Shown in pieces: positions 25,901 through 36,360 of a stretch of 64,000 nucleotides of DNA; positions within the stretch are counted from its first letter, which is position 1, and every line of letters starts with the position of its first letter. This DNA is from Protonemura montana (lineage: Eukaryota; Arthropoda; Insecta; Plecoptera; Nemouridae), in NCBI GenBank assembly GCA_947568835.1, contig OX387604.1:20551076-20615075 (forward strand). Reading direction: 5' to 3'. The notes beneath the pieces were generated by a model. The model was not told the DNA's origin. It saw only the letters and a list, made by a program, of their open reading frames with translations, and made no database searches. The translations under genes and the position numbers were made by a program.

Positions 25901-28900
25901 CCCGGCCACGATCCTGTGTAATTTTGTAGAGCAAGTTTGTTGGCTTCGGTCCACGGATTGCTTCTCCCAGCTGAAACCCACAACGGAACGAGGAACAGGA
26001 ACAGGAACAGGGATAGGAACAGGGATAGGGAATGCAGGCAGCAGATAAGCAGCCGTTCTACCGGCATGAGTTCTTATTGGTTGGTCTTCTCGGTACTCTG
26101 GTAGTCGTACCTACCTCAAGGCTGCTAATGGCTATCAGAGATAACCCGAAATCACTATTCTGAACAATGTCCAAACGGGCTATCACCAAAAACCCATGCA
26201 GATAGTATTGATGTATTCGATGAACACGAAATTAGTTTGCCGAAGCATACACCTACAAATCCAATTTGTCTTTTCATTGCTTTTAATGAACGAAAATAAG
26301 CGATGAATTTTGATTGACTGTGGATAAAATGTGTATCTGTAAAATGGAGTTGTTCGTGGTTTTTCCAGTGTTATTTTCACGAACGCTGTGTCATGGTTTT
26401 ATACATTGGAAAGAGGGTGTCGAATGTGTATGTAGCATGAGGATGGTGGAATACGGAGTGGATTGTATTGTGCTCCGGTGACTTTTCCAGTATTAGTACC
26501 TACACTAAACAATGAGCAAGTTCGATTTTTTTGCTTTATGAATGTGTCCAGTTCATTGAGCTGTGGTTATAGTGATGTGCAGTGTGCACTAAAAGGCAAC
26601 ATGGGGAAAGAAAGGGTGAACTGTAAACTGAAACTATGGTTTTATTACTCGAGCGAGGACGCCGTTCCAATTCGCAAGCTTTGGCTAAATATCTTGAGGT
26701 ACTTTGCACTTTATATATTTTACAATTTGTACTTTATCCAAGTTTAAAGTTTCTAAAATTTTTCATGTATTTTTGAAAACGATATTGTATGTGTCTACAT
26801 GCATCATAGACCAACAGTTTCACTGAAATATATTTACACCATGGCCTATACATGCTCCATAGAACAACGTTTTCACTGGAATATATTTACGCGATATTTT
26901 CCTTTTCTTGATTTTTCTGGAACGTGATTGTGTAGGAAAATAGTAACGAGATTTGTTTTTGTGGCCCTTGATTGATTTACACCCTGGTTCGACGTGTATA
27001 GTGGCAGTGGAAAGCGTCGCCCCCCCCCCCCCCCCCACACCCTCCTGAACCACGATTCATTTCGTCACAAATCGTGGAGAGAAGAGACATTCGCCGCGCC
27101 ATTACGCTTTTCCTCGCTAGGTCTCGCGGGTTGACAAGTCACTTCTTTTGTCGTTTCGATGATCAAACTTGAACGCACGAAACAAGCATGCGAAAATTAT
27201 TTACAGTTTACGCGCCCCCCCCCCCCCTTCCCCCCTCCACCATCAGTTGGCATAGCTGTTACGTGCGTCGAGATTGCTGTATCATCAGGTGCACAATGGG
27301 GAGAAATAACAGGTCCTGTTCTATTTTCATCTATTCACAATTCAGACTTTCGAGTGATTTCAAATTCAAGTTAGTCACGTCCCTGTTATTTCACTCCAAA
27401 CCCTTTGTCACTCAATACCATCATTCTAGATAAAGATTTAAAATTTTAGTTCGTTACATTTTTTTCAACCTTAAAAGTTAATTGTTAAGCTACTGTCGTT
27501 TTTTACCAAATTATTTTTTAAGTGAATTTCAATTGGAAAGCTCATATTTTAGGTGGCTGCAGGTAACCCATTTATTTGAATCGAAATTGTTGTGACTAAT
27601 AGGTCTAGAACGGCTGATGTCCGTAGAGGGGCTCATACAACGCAAACTGCAGCTTTAAATTGTGTTTGTTATAAAGGCTCAATACATTAGTTTCCAATCC
27701 GCGCACAGGTCACTCGATAGGTATGGGTATTGGGGGTAGTTTATTCTCCACACACACACACACACATTTCGAACAGAGGGTGGAAAAATGATTAACTCGA
27801 GTACCGTTTTTGATAATTTAAACGAACAAATATACATACATTCACTTCCCGTTAGCAATCATCATTTGTCCTGTTCGCATTTGCATATCTATAGCGAATC
27901 CGCAATGTACGACAGTTATGACTACCACTACGTGTTTCTATACCTAAAGGTACAGTATTATACCGGAGACCAGAAACTGGGCCGGAAGGTGTTTGAATGA
28001 GAGGGTGAATGCCTTGTCATAGGTTAGAGTTAGATCTTTGTTTTGCCTTTAGCCGGGCGCTGGGCGAACTGACTAAAGTAGGCTGGACCCTCCAGCCTCC
28101 AGCTTCCAGCGAATATATGGAGCTAGCCAGACAATGCCACACATTGCATTGGCACACTCCAGGGATGTTCGTAGAGTAACTAGTGTCAAATACATCTATC
28201 AAATGAGCGAGACACCAACAGGCGGTGCGAGACAGAGCGAGACAGAGCGAGACAGAGCGAGACAGAGCGAGGCGGGTGACAGTAAACACCAAATCATAGT
28301 AGAGGGTAAACGTATATCCATCATATTGGTCCAACAAAGCAACCGCCAGATGGCTGATGAATTCTGCTAGTGGCCTAAAGGTCAGTTTAACTTTTTTTTC
28401 CAAAGTTAACTCTCAGAAGCAAAATTGTATTTCTCTTTGTGTTAGTGGTTTAGCACGTAGCTTTCAGCTGACTCCCAATTTAACTCAGGGTTGGAAAACC
28501 TGCAAAACAACAGATATTCATCTTTCTTCCTTCTTCAATGATTGTTTAGTATGTGTACCTCTACAAATGTTAAGTCAACATCATTACACCTCAAAATATT
28601 CTCAATCGCTTAATTAATGAGAGATGCAAATGGCAGTAAGTGAATATGAAGTTAATGAACCACTATCCGTTATACGCCATTATTCTACTCAGTTGCAGTA
28701 CAAGAACCCTCTCATGACGTTGTTGCTATCTAAGAGTTCTCTTTGCTCTGAGCACACTTAATTATTCATTATTTTGAACGGGTCTTGTGATCGACAATAT
28801 TAATATTTAAATTTTAAACCCAGGTCACAGAATCTAATCGAAAACGCCCCGGGACTCTGAAGACAACTACCCAAAACAAAAGGAATCTCTCTCGGCACAT

Positions 28901-31900
28901 GTGATTGACTGTATAGTGTGTGCATTGCATAGTTGCAAACATTCGGAAAACGAGTTCGTAAAAGTTGGCAATCTGGCGCTTGGAGAGACATTTTTACTGA
29001 ATAAACTTGTCACCACAGACACATAAAGTTGCTTCGAGAGAAAACTCACTCAGTGTAATTCAGAACAAATAAAAGTGTATTCAATTCGAATTCAGAGTAT
29101 TTATGCAATACCTACGCATGGGTACAGAATTTCACCACGTACCTACTTCTCCTTGTGGATCACTAAAAAAACTTCAGATTGTGATGTGTTGGATATTTCT
29201 CACTTTTGTTTGGTAAAGAAAATAAAAAGGTTAATTGAGAAAGGACCAGACCCGCAAGCCGATGGTTTGTACCTACTCACTGCAGGGTAACAAGAGACAG
29301 GACAGGCTCCACCCCAATTTTCGCAATTCAATTACTCGTCAAAAAAAACAATAAATACGAAGAAGCAGGCACGGGATCCACCTCGCCTCGATTTGAAATT
29401 TTTCCCAGTTCGCCCCGAAGCAAAATATTTTTTCAATAAAATCAGAGAATTGATTTAATCACATTTTCTTTCCTTTTTTATCGCCTCCCATGAAATATGA
29501 TGGTAGTGCCAGTTGAATTGTTGTCATTGACTCGGCTGCTTTTTATTTCAGAACTGAACCTATCTCTGGAGAGGACTGCTCTTATGTCAGCGACGCTCTG
29601 GAACTACAGAGCATCCCTGGCAGTCGACGGTAACCCAGACACTTGCAGCTTTACTCCGAGATCGAGCGAGCAACGTTGGTGGCAAGCAGACTTGAACGAA
29701 GATCAGATCGTAGGATCTGTTGCCCTCATTATCAATAAGGGTTTGTACCTTTAGTGCCCAATACCCAGAGCCCAGAGCCCAATGCCCAGTGCCCAGTGCC
29801 CAGTGTCTAGTGCCCAGAACCCAGTGCCCAATGCCCAGTGCACAGTGCTAGTGCCCAGTGCCCAGAACCCAGTGCCCAGTGCCCAGTGCTAGTGCCCAGT
29901 GCCCAGTGCCCAGTGCTAGTGCCCAGTGCCCAGAACCCAGTGCCCAATGCCCAGTGCCCAGTTCCCAGTGCCCCAATGTTGCCCGCTAACCATTCTCTGC
30001 ACCACCGCTTTCTTTCCTTCTCTCTTACTTTTTTTGCCCGTTTTTTTTTCTTTTCCCTCATTACAGTTACTTCCTCACGCCAGACAATTTGCACAATTTT
30101 TTCTACTTTTGAGTTTAAGGTTCCTTTCTGAACATCCGCTGAGAGCTGCTCTGCTGTAATTGAGATTAATATGCTGTAAGACATCTTTCCTCAGTGAAAA
30201 TGCCAATCAAGTTTCAAGAAAGGACAAAATGTTGTAAAATATCACGTTGAGAAATTACTTTTTAAAATAAAACGGTTTTATAGCATTGAATGAATTAATA
30301 ATATCTTACTCTTGGGCTAAAAAGTTTTCCTCTGGATAAATGGTTTTCATTTCGCAATGAAATAACGAGTGATGTATGAAATTATTCTGGTTTTAGATTC
30401 GTACCAAGAGTTGACTATCTTCGTAATCCAGCTGCTGTCTAAGAGCGAGGCGTTGTACAAGCCCTGCGCGACATTCAAGGGCCGCTTCCAGAATCCCCGC
30501 ATCCTCTTTGTCTGTAACAAGGGGCTGGGACACCGAGGACGATACATCTATGTACGCGATGACCGGAAGGATCAAGACTACTTCGGCCTGTGCGAGGTGG
30601 AGGTATTTGCACACCGAGGTAAGATTAAAGCACATTCCGAAGTAAGGTTAAAACTCACTCCAAAGTACAAATGCCAAATGAGATACTTCGGAAATAAATT
30701 CCTTGTACATGTTGCTGACGTAAATTTCGTTAGATATGAAATTGATTGAATTTAAAACGCAACAATAGGCAGCAATAGAACATCAAAGGCCTTTTAGAAT
30801 CTGTCGTTTCTAATTTCTGGTGGGAGAGGGTTGAAAATGACTTTCAATCAAAAACAGGTCCCTTTGCTGTAGTAAAGGTGTAATAAGGTACCTACCTACA
30901 TACAAGAATACATTCTTAATCTTTAAAGCCTATGGTCTGTTGATAATAATATACCTATATAGAGTGGCATAAAATATTGTAGTAGGGTGAAGAATAATAT
31001 AAGGAATGGAAAACACTATAATTACCCGGCGTGTGTACCTAACAACTCCTCGCCCCCCCCCCCCCCCCCTCAAGTATTTATAAAGTATATATGGTAAACA
31101 CTCATTGTCATGACCAGTGGTCATCCATGATACACATTCTATAATTCATTCACGGGGACAACAACTTGAGGGTCAACAACTTGAGGGTCAACAACTTGAT
31201 ACAAGCTAGAACCCTGGTTTACAGAAGATATCAGCTGCGGGGAGCCCGAGCAACCAGTGGCGGGTCGTGTGACCTTGGGAGTGGAGGGCTCGGCGTTGTA
31301 CTCGTGTGAGTCGGGCTACCGGATGACCGCAGAGCCAAACCGGACGTGTGACAGAGACGGACACTGGGCCGGACACGCCCCTCAATGTCAAGGTACGCCC
31401 CGCAATGCCAAGGTGCGCCCTGCAGTATCAAGGTATGATCCGCAATATCAAGGTACGCCCTGCAGTGCCAAGCTATACCTCGCAGTGGCAAGGAACATCC
31501 CGCAGTATCAAGGTTCGCTCCGCAGTAGCAAAGTGACGCCCCGCAGTAGCAAGGTACGCCCCGCAGTAGCAAAGGTATGCCCCGCAAGATCAATGTACTA
31601 CCCGCAGTAGTAAAGGTACACCCTACAGTGGCAAGGTACGCCCCACAGTAGCTAGTTTCGGTACTACGACACAGTGTGGTCCGCGTAGAAACCTGGCGCC
31701 AGGCGCTCCTATTAATCTCATTGCTGCTGTCAGAACGTACAAGGACCGACAAATCGATCAAAGATGTATCCTAAGAGAATTGTCAGGGGTTGAAAAAATA
31801 ATCTTGACCACAATTTACTTGTTTGATTTGCGTTCAAGTCTAGAAGTAGTATAATCAAAATTTTGCTTTTAATTTTCATGGCTTTATGGTTTTCGGTACG

Positions 31901-34900
31901 ATTGTCCTGATGCCCATTGTGCAGTTTGATGGTTTCTAATGGCTATGTTGATTGCTTTAATAATAATTTTTAATGATGCGTTCGTTCTGAGACGAGTAAG
32001 ATTTCTGTCTTCGCGCTTGTGGCTGATAGACCAAAAGAAAATCACTGCAAAATATTTTTGTCAACATTTCTATCGCCACCTCCACCTCAACCTCATAACC
32101 GTTCTATCTCCTATTGTTAACATTTGGCTTCTCGGAATTGGTACGCGAAAAATAGCGAAATCCCATTGACTTTCTCGTCGTTTACTCAAGGAATGCACTG
32201 ATTGGGATCTGAACACGGTACGGTAGCGTTGAGAAAAGATGTGTTTTGATCACGTGTCTTGATCACGTGATATTACTGGGCATTCTGTGTGCGTTTTTTG
32301 TCTGCATTTTGCTTGATAAGTTCAATTGACCTTGATGGTGGTAACTGTGGTCAGGCAACACGGCTAACGTCACTAGTTCTTTCGTCTCTCGCACTTATCT
32401 CATTTCCCCATTTCCTCACACTGAACTCAACGCCCGAACAATGCGTGGATATAATTTGATCTAAGTAAAGTGCAGGTACGAGGCACCCCCTCCTAGCAAA
32501 AGAGGATAATGCACTAGGAAAATACGCACTAGTGAGAAAAGGCGGTTGCGAGCTTTCTACCAAACTGTAGAAATGAATTCTACAAAACGTGTGTTTTATG
32601 GGTATCTTTATCCTTTATCTTCTTAAAAAGCACTTGCATCTTTGATCTTTCATGGAGAACTCGCGAGTAATTTTTAGTTTCATAGAACGCTGAAAAGTAA
32701 ATTCTCCGAAAGTTCAGCTTCCAGTCTTCCAGGAAGTAGATTCTTCCACCTGACCGCTAAACGATTGCAGGAATTTTTGTTTTTCTTCGATTTGCCAAGC
32801 ATATCTACTTGAATTTGATAAGAAAATGGTGTGGGGGGGGGGGGGGGAGAAAAGCTCAGTTAACCTTCTAATGCCCGCAGCCTGCAACGTAATGATATTA
32901 CCTGAAACCGGTCGCAGCAAAGATCACAGATATACCACTGACCTACATCTCATTTCCCCGCATTTCCACTTATAGGAGAAAAGAGATGAATTTTTAAAGA
33001 CTTATGCAGCATCTAATTTATTTATTATTTATTTTCTCCGCAATTGAAGTGATGTGATACCACAACACGTGGTTGCATACGCAATTCAAAAGCAAAGATG
33101 ATTCCTGTCTCCGGTGGTCAGAATGCAATTACTAATCGTGTAGCCGTTTTTTGAATATCGTTCTATTTATTTATTCTAACGTTTTGGACAGGAAACGTAA
33201 TTGGAAATGCTGAACGGATATTTTAGGTAAAATAAAATCGTGGGCTGGAAGAGAGTAATCATGCATTCCTGTGCATAAATACAATTAGAATTCAGTGTGA
33301 TTAAAACCACCGCAATAACCTTTCCTCTACCAATGCAGCGATTCCAAACTGCGATCTGTACAATATTCACGATCATATTTTTTCGCCCTGCAATAAACCT
33401 ACCCATAAAACGAAGAGTGATTTGTCTGTCGGAATAGAAAATTGTTATTTCCCAGTAGAAAATCATTGAGACCATATCCATGTTCCATCCGCGTCAATGA
33501 TTAATTCATGCATATCCATCTTTCTTAGAAATTCAGTGTGAGTCGCCTGCAAAGACTCCGTTCGGGTTTCCCGAGATCTATCATCTGAAAGGGAAGTTCC
33601 CTTACGACACGAGGGTTACCTACAAGTGCCAAGCAGGGTACGTCATTTGGGGGAACGCATCCCGCGCCTGTACGGAGACCGGCGCTTGGTCGGGAACTGT
33701 TCCGCAATGCAAACGTAAGACCATACCGCTACCACTTCCACTGCCACAGCTTCCAACTTCCTCAATCCACATGATTTACGCCATTCTACATTTGTTATGT
33801 TATCGTATGTATGAGTTTTTCTTTTCTGATTTCAGCTATAACTTGTGGGTATCCACAAACATACCCCCAGTCAGATGTCGAGCTTCTAAACCAATCGACG
33901 CTTTGGAACGCCGTAGCTGTGTACTCTTGTAAAATGGGGTACTCTTTTGCTCCAGGTCTGTATTTTAATTTAAATTTCCTTCTCATTATGCGCATCTGGA
34001 AACAACAGATGATTTTATAATTTAAATTAACATCTTGAATGTAAACCAGGAACGACGCAAGTGACCATCAAATGCCTGGGGACTGGAATCTGGGAGAAGA
34101 TCAATGTATCTTGCATAGTAGACAGGAAGCGAAATTCTCCCGTCAAGCTTACAGGAAGTGAATACGGACAGAAACATTTAGACGCTGAAGAAACCAACAA
34201 CAGAGAAGACGCCATTGGGACACCAGGAATAGTGATCATTGGAATATTTTGTAGCCTACTAATAATCACATTAGCTGTACTTGGTATTTTCTTCGCAAAA
34301 CGGTTCCAATCACAAAAGGCAGCCCACCAGGCAGCAGTAATATCCAAGTCATCCACAAACGATTTGATTCTAAACAACGCGAAAGAAGGCATCACAATCT
34401 ACGACGATGTCACGCCTGCAGTTTCTATAGTAGTCCAGGGACAACCGCAATGTCCGCCCCCTGTACTGTGTGGAAGCACTAAGCTAGACGGCAAAGTCAC
34501 CAATCTTCACCCGCACGCTCATTCTTTCTTCTCGCGGCAAGAGCCCAACCAATACGACACTCTGTGCACATTGCCAAGCAGGAGCATGACCAACTGCAAC
34601 TACAACGCGGTTGAGATGAACAGCCTGACGGTGCCAACGAAGTTGCAACATCCGCTCCACGGTACGTGCAAAGCCAGTGAACAACAGCAAGACACAGGCT
34701 ATGAAACAGTTTGTAGGCATCCTGAGTACGAATACGAGACCATTTGTAACATGCCGCATTTGGGAATGGATACGACGTACGAAATAATCCAACAGCCTAA
34801 ACAAATGGTTGAAGAAGAAAGGAAAATTACCAGCACCCCACAAGTGTGTGCTGTTCCTCTGGCCATGAACTATTTTTTACAATCTCAACCACCACAACTA

Positions 34901-35302
34901 GACGTTCAAATTCAATCTTTTAAGGAAACTGTTTCACCAGAAATATTAGCATTATATGCCCAAGTTGATAAGACTAAAAAGCGTTATTATAAACCTGAAA
35001 ATGGGCCTGACCTTTCACATTCTTCGTTAGTCAAAGATGAATGTAGCTGCAAGCAGCATCCTATCAGTGACATTGGTCGTTTTTCCCAGCAATCTTGCAG
35101 TCCGTTGTGGAACGGGAATGCTGGAGAATGTGACTGTAAAGAGTCCGTGGACAATACCAATACGTTTAGGCCGTACTGTGCTACGAATGCGAGTGATTCC
35201 TTAAAAAGACCGTTACCAACACCCCCCATCATACCTTACGTGCGGTACCTTCCCCAACAGTCTGACCTGATTCAGAATCACATCGAAAATAACCAGCTCT
35301 AG
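19811..35302 (+). CDS. sushi/FTP single-pass receptor with tyrosine-rich tail (5' partial)
   Basis: Predicted cell-surface receptor. Exons: 19811-19993, 29552-29740, 30397-30618, 31225-31392, 33529-33714, 33836-33955 and 34050-35302. All internal junctions are phase 1 and the chain is open throughout (about 770 codons). Domain order: sushi/CCP, FTP (fucolectin-tachylectin-pentraxin) lectin-like domain, three sushi domains, one transmembrane helix (34226-34297), then a cytoplasmic tail of about 330 residues. Sushi domains bind proteins and FTP domains bind carbohydrate in known families, so a sugar- or protein-recognising adhesion or immune receptor is the inference. The combination resembles arthropod furrowed/CG9095-type proteins, but I see no C-type lectin domain. 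The signal peptide and first exon(s) were not found. Tandem arrays sit in the introns directly after exons 2 and 4. Confidence 0.8.
21108..21158. repeat. GTGCTGTT-type octamer array
   Basis: Six or so degenerate GTGCTGTT units inside the 9.6-kb intron. Confidence 0.8.
22623..22636. repeat. poly-C tract (14)
   Basis: Run of 14 C followed by ACCCC, inside the intron. Confidence 0.9.
24237..24282. repeat. (GTAGCG)n hexamer array
   Basis: Degenerate GTAGCG/GTAGCA hexamers. It overlaps a 141-codon minus-strand open frame with no recognisable domain. Confidence 0.8.
24489..24531. repeat. 15-bp minisatellite GCTGACTGGAGCC x3
   Basis: Three perfect 15-bp units (GCTGACTGGAGCC plus two bases), about 200 bp after the GTAGCG array. 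Confidence 0.85.
25990..26031. repeat. (GGAACA)n / GGGATA hexamer array
   Basis: Alternating GGAACA and GGGATA hexamers, about seven units. Confidence 0.85.
27020..27036. repeat. poly-C tract (17)
   Basis: 17 C followed by ACACCC, inside the intron. Confidence 0.9.
27215..27227. repeat. poly-C tract (13)
   Basis: 13 C followed by TTCCCCCC; second C tract within 200 bp. Confidence 0.9.
27749..27766. repeat. (CA)n microsatellite
   Basis: Nine CA dinucleotides. Confidence 0.9.
28226..28270. repeat. 10-bp minisatellite GCGAGACAGA
   Basis: Four to five tandem units of GCGAGACAGA, the last one mutated. Confidence 0.9.
29552..29740 (+). CDS. receptor exon 2: FTP domain, N-terminal half
   Basis: 63 codons, acceptor TTTATTTCAG, donor GTTTGT. 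Shows the FTP hallmarks: an [11 protein letters not shown] start, then [11 protein letters not shown], then a WWQADL strand. In the family the AVDGN region lies near the calcium/sugar-binding loops. The usual Cys-His-Thr of fucolectins is not clearly present, so sugar binding may differ. Confidence 0.8.
29755..29977. repeat. (TGCCCAG)n heptamer array just after a splice donor
   Basis: About 220 bp of TGCCCAG/AACCCAG/TGCTAG units starting 14 bp after the exon-2 donor. The unit length is 7 bp, as in the two arrays near 14 kb, but the sequence differs. TGCTAG variants recur at several positions, a simple higher-order pattern. Confidence 0.95.
30397..30618 (+). CDS. receptor exon 3: FTP domain, C-terminal half
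   Basis: 74 codons, acceptor TTTTAG, donor GTAAGA. Completes the FTP fold: [16 protein letters not shown], a Cys pair (KPCATF ... LFVCNK), RGRYIYVRD and the final CEVEVFAHR strand typical of the domain's end. Confidence 0.8.
30619..31224 (+). other. intron 3 of the receptor gene
   Basis: Contains a 17-C tract at 31053-31069 and a 15-bp repeat (CAACAACTTGAGGGT, about 2.7 copies) at 31158-31199 just upstream of the next acceptor. Nothing else seen. Confidence 0.6.
31225..31392 (+). CDS. receptor exon 4: sushi domain 2
   Basis: 56 codons, acceptor TTTACAG, donor GTACGC. Sushi pattern DISCGEPE ... [10 protein letters not shown] ... [16 protein letters not shown]. The last about 18 bases form the first unit of the 20-bp array that follows. 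Confidence 0.8.
31375..31655 (+). repeat. 20-bp minisatellite built from the exon-4/donor junction
   Basis: About 14 tandem units of roughly AAGGTACGCCCCGCAGTAGC. The first unit is the 3' end of exon 4 plus its donor, so each unit copies the exon-end/5' splice-site context. GT dinucleotides at the donor position persist at 31393, 31413, 31433, 31453, 31513, 31534, 31554, 31575, 31595, 31616 and 31636; units near 31473 and 31493 have lost GT. The exon-4 frame continues through the array to a stop at 31608-31610. Confidence 0.9.
31661..33528 (+). other. intron 4 of the receptor gene, remainder
   Basis: AT-rich unique sequence with a 15-G tract at 32833-32847. No exon or transposon recognised. 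Confidence 0.6.
33529..33714 (+). CDS. receptor exon 5: sushi domain 3
   Basis: 62 codons, acceptor TTTCTTAG, donor GTAAGA. Complete sushi module: [12 protein letters not shown] ... [10 protein letters not shown] ... [11 protein letters not shown] ... PQC. One NAS glycosylation sequon. Confidence 0.85.
33836..33955 (+). CDS. receptor exon 6: first part of sushi domain 4
   Basis: 40 codons, acceptor ATTTCAG, donor GTCTGT. Has [11 protein letters not shown] and [10 protein letters not shown]; the remaining cysteines lie in the next exon. It is the only sushi domain here split by an intron. One NQS sequon. Confidence 0.8.
34050..35302 (+). CDS. receptor exon 7: end of sushi 4, transmembrane helix, cytoplasmic tail
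   Basis: Terminal exon, acceptor AAACCAG. It finishes sushi 4 ([11 protein letters not shown] ... SCI), then a stalk of about 35 residues, a hydrophobic helix, a KRFQSQK stop-transfer sequence and a tail of about 330 residues. Tail tyrosine motifs in order: TIYDDV, NQYDTL, NYNAV, TGYETV, YEYETI, TTYEII and LYAQV. Near the C-terminus is RPLPTPP, a class I SH3-ligand pattern. Stop TAG at 35300-35302. Confidence 0.85.
34226..34297 (+). other. transmembrane helix of the receptor
   Basis: Encodes [18 protein letters not shown] followed by LGIFFA and then basic KRF, as expected for a type I membrane protein with a cytoplasmic C-terminus. Confidence 0.85.
34394..35227 (+). other. cluster of YxxΦ signalling motifs and an SH3 ligand
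   Basis: TIYDDV (34394-34411), TGYETV (34694-34711) and TTYEII (34772-34789) fit TxYxx[VI], the consensus of immunoreceptor tyrosine-based switch motifs. YDTL, YNAV, YETI and YAQV add four more YxxΦ sites. RPLPTPP lies at 35207-35227. Most of the tyrosines are followed by Asp or Glu, a common Src-family kinase preference. Function is inferred only. Confidence 0.6.
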
Positions 35303-36318
35303 CAAATGATTGTCATCCTGAACGAAAATATCCTCGCATGTAATTGAACACCTACTCAAAGCCCTGTCAAACAAAGTTGCATATGAAATATTGTCTCTGC
35401 GGTACAAAAATCCAGAGTTGGAATGATTCACTACTAATGACACTACTAAAGATAACTGCGAGTGTACAAAATATATGCAGGACTTCATGACCCCATATCA
35501 ACTGTGTGTGTGAGTGTGTAAGAGTGCATAGATGAGAAAAGTCGTATTCATTATTATATATCAAATTTCTGTGATGCATATTGCAAAAACTTATTCATCT
35601 ATGATAGTATCTACCTTTGATTGGTACCATAACCGTTTTTTCAAAGCATCTACTGTGGTCAAATGTAGGTACTAGATCGTAATAATCTTATAGTTACAAC
35701 TTGCAACAATGTTGTGTTTTGTACAATTTTTAAATAGAATCCATAATCCACCCTTGCTGAAAACTGCAGCAAAAACAGTTGATAACCAAAGAAAAGACTC
35801 AATAATATTTACTGTATCAAACCCAGATATATATAAAAATATGACTGTAATATTGTAACAGTTTTTGTGTAAATTATTATTACTTTAAAAATTCCATGCA
35901 AGTCAAATGATTGTTTCGTAGATATTTTGAGCGCATATACGCAATAAATATTTCGTATGCCATGAAATGCCTTTGATTTTGCCGAATTTTTCCCGGGGGT
36001 TTTACCGGATTAGGTACCAAATGTGGGACCCAGGGGGCAGAAATATCACTCGCATGAATCAGAGCCAGTGATCAGAGCACCAGCATTGATTTCTTCTGCT
36101 TCTCTCAGCCGAAGCTAGAGGACTCTGTAGCCACCGTCGCCGGCAGCGTTTTTTTAATTTTCAAATTTCGGCACCATTTGATATTAGGCTGTTCGGCGCA
36201 AATTAAACACAGCACCGACAAATTCATCCAGCTGTCTGTCTAGGTAATACATTTTTACTCAATTACAATAATGAAACTGTTTTGCTTGTCCTTATTGTTG
36301 TTTAGCAACAATAATAAT
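35303..36318 (+). other. receptor 3' UTR and following intergenic sequence
   Basis: AATAAA at 35943-35948 is the best polyadenylation signal, giving a 3' UTR of about 650 nt. From about 35970 to 36318 I see no feature. Confidence 0.55.
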
Positions 36319-36360
36319 GGTATAATCGTTGAGTGTAGGTTATAGGTAGAGTTTCAACAA

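Larger units (their letters stand above)
19994..29551 (+). other. 9.6-kb intron of the receptor gene
   Basis: Joins sushi domain 1 to the FTP domain; both ends are phase 1. I see no exon with sushi, C-type lectin or FTP features inside. It holds several simple arrays (listed separately), poly-C tracts, a (TA)n/poly-T patch near 23246-23284 and otherwise AT-rich unique sequence. Confidence 0.6.

Noticed and set aside
30619..31224. Missing C-type lectin domain between FTP and sushi 2
   Set aside because: Searched the intron by eye for a WND/EPN-type pattern; none seen, and flanking exons already join in phase.
31375..31655. CRISPR-like regular repeats
   Set aside because: Units are contiguous with no unique spacers, in a eukaryotic intron.
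31231..31761. 176-codon minus-strand frame with CRGAS/YCGA repeats
   Set aside because: Shadow of the 20-bp minisatellite and of the sushi exon on the other strand.
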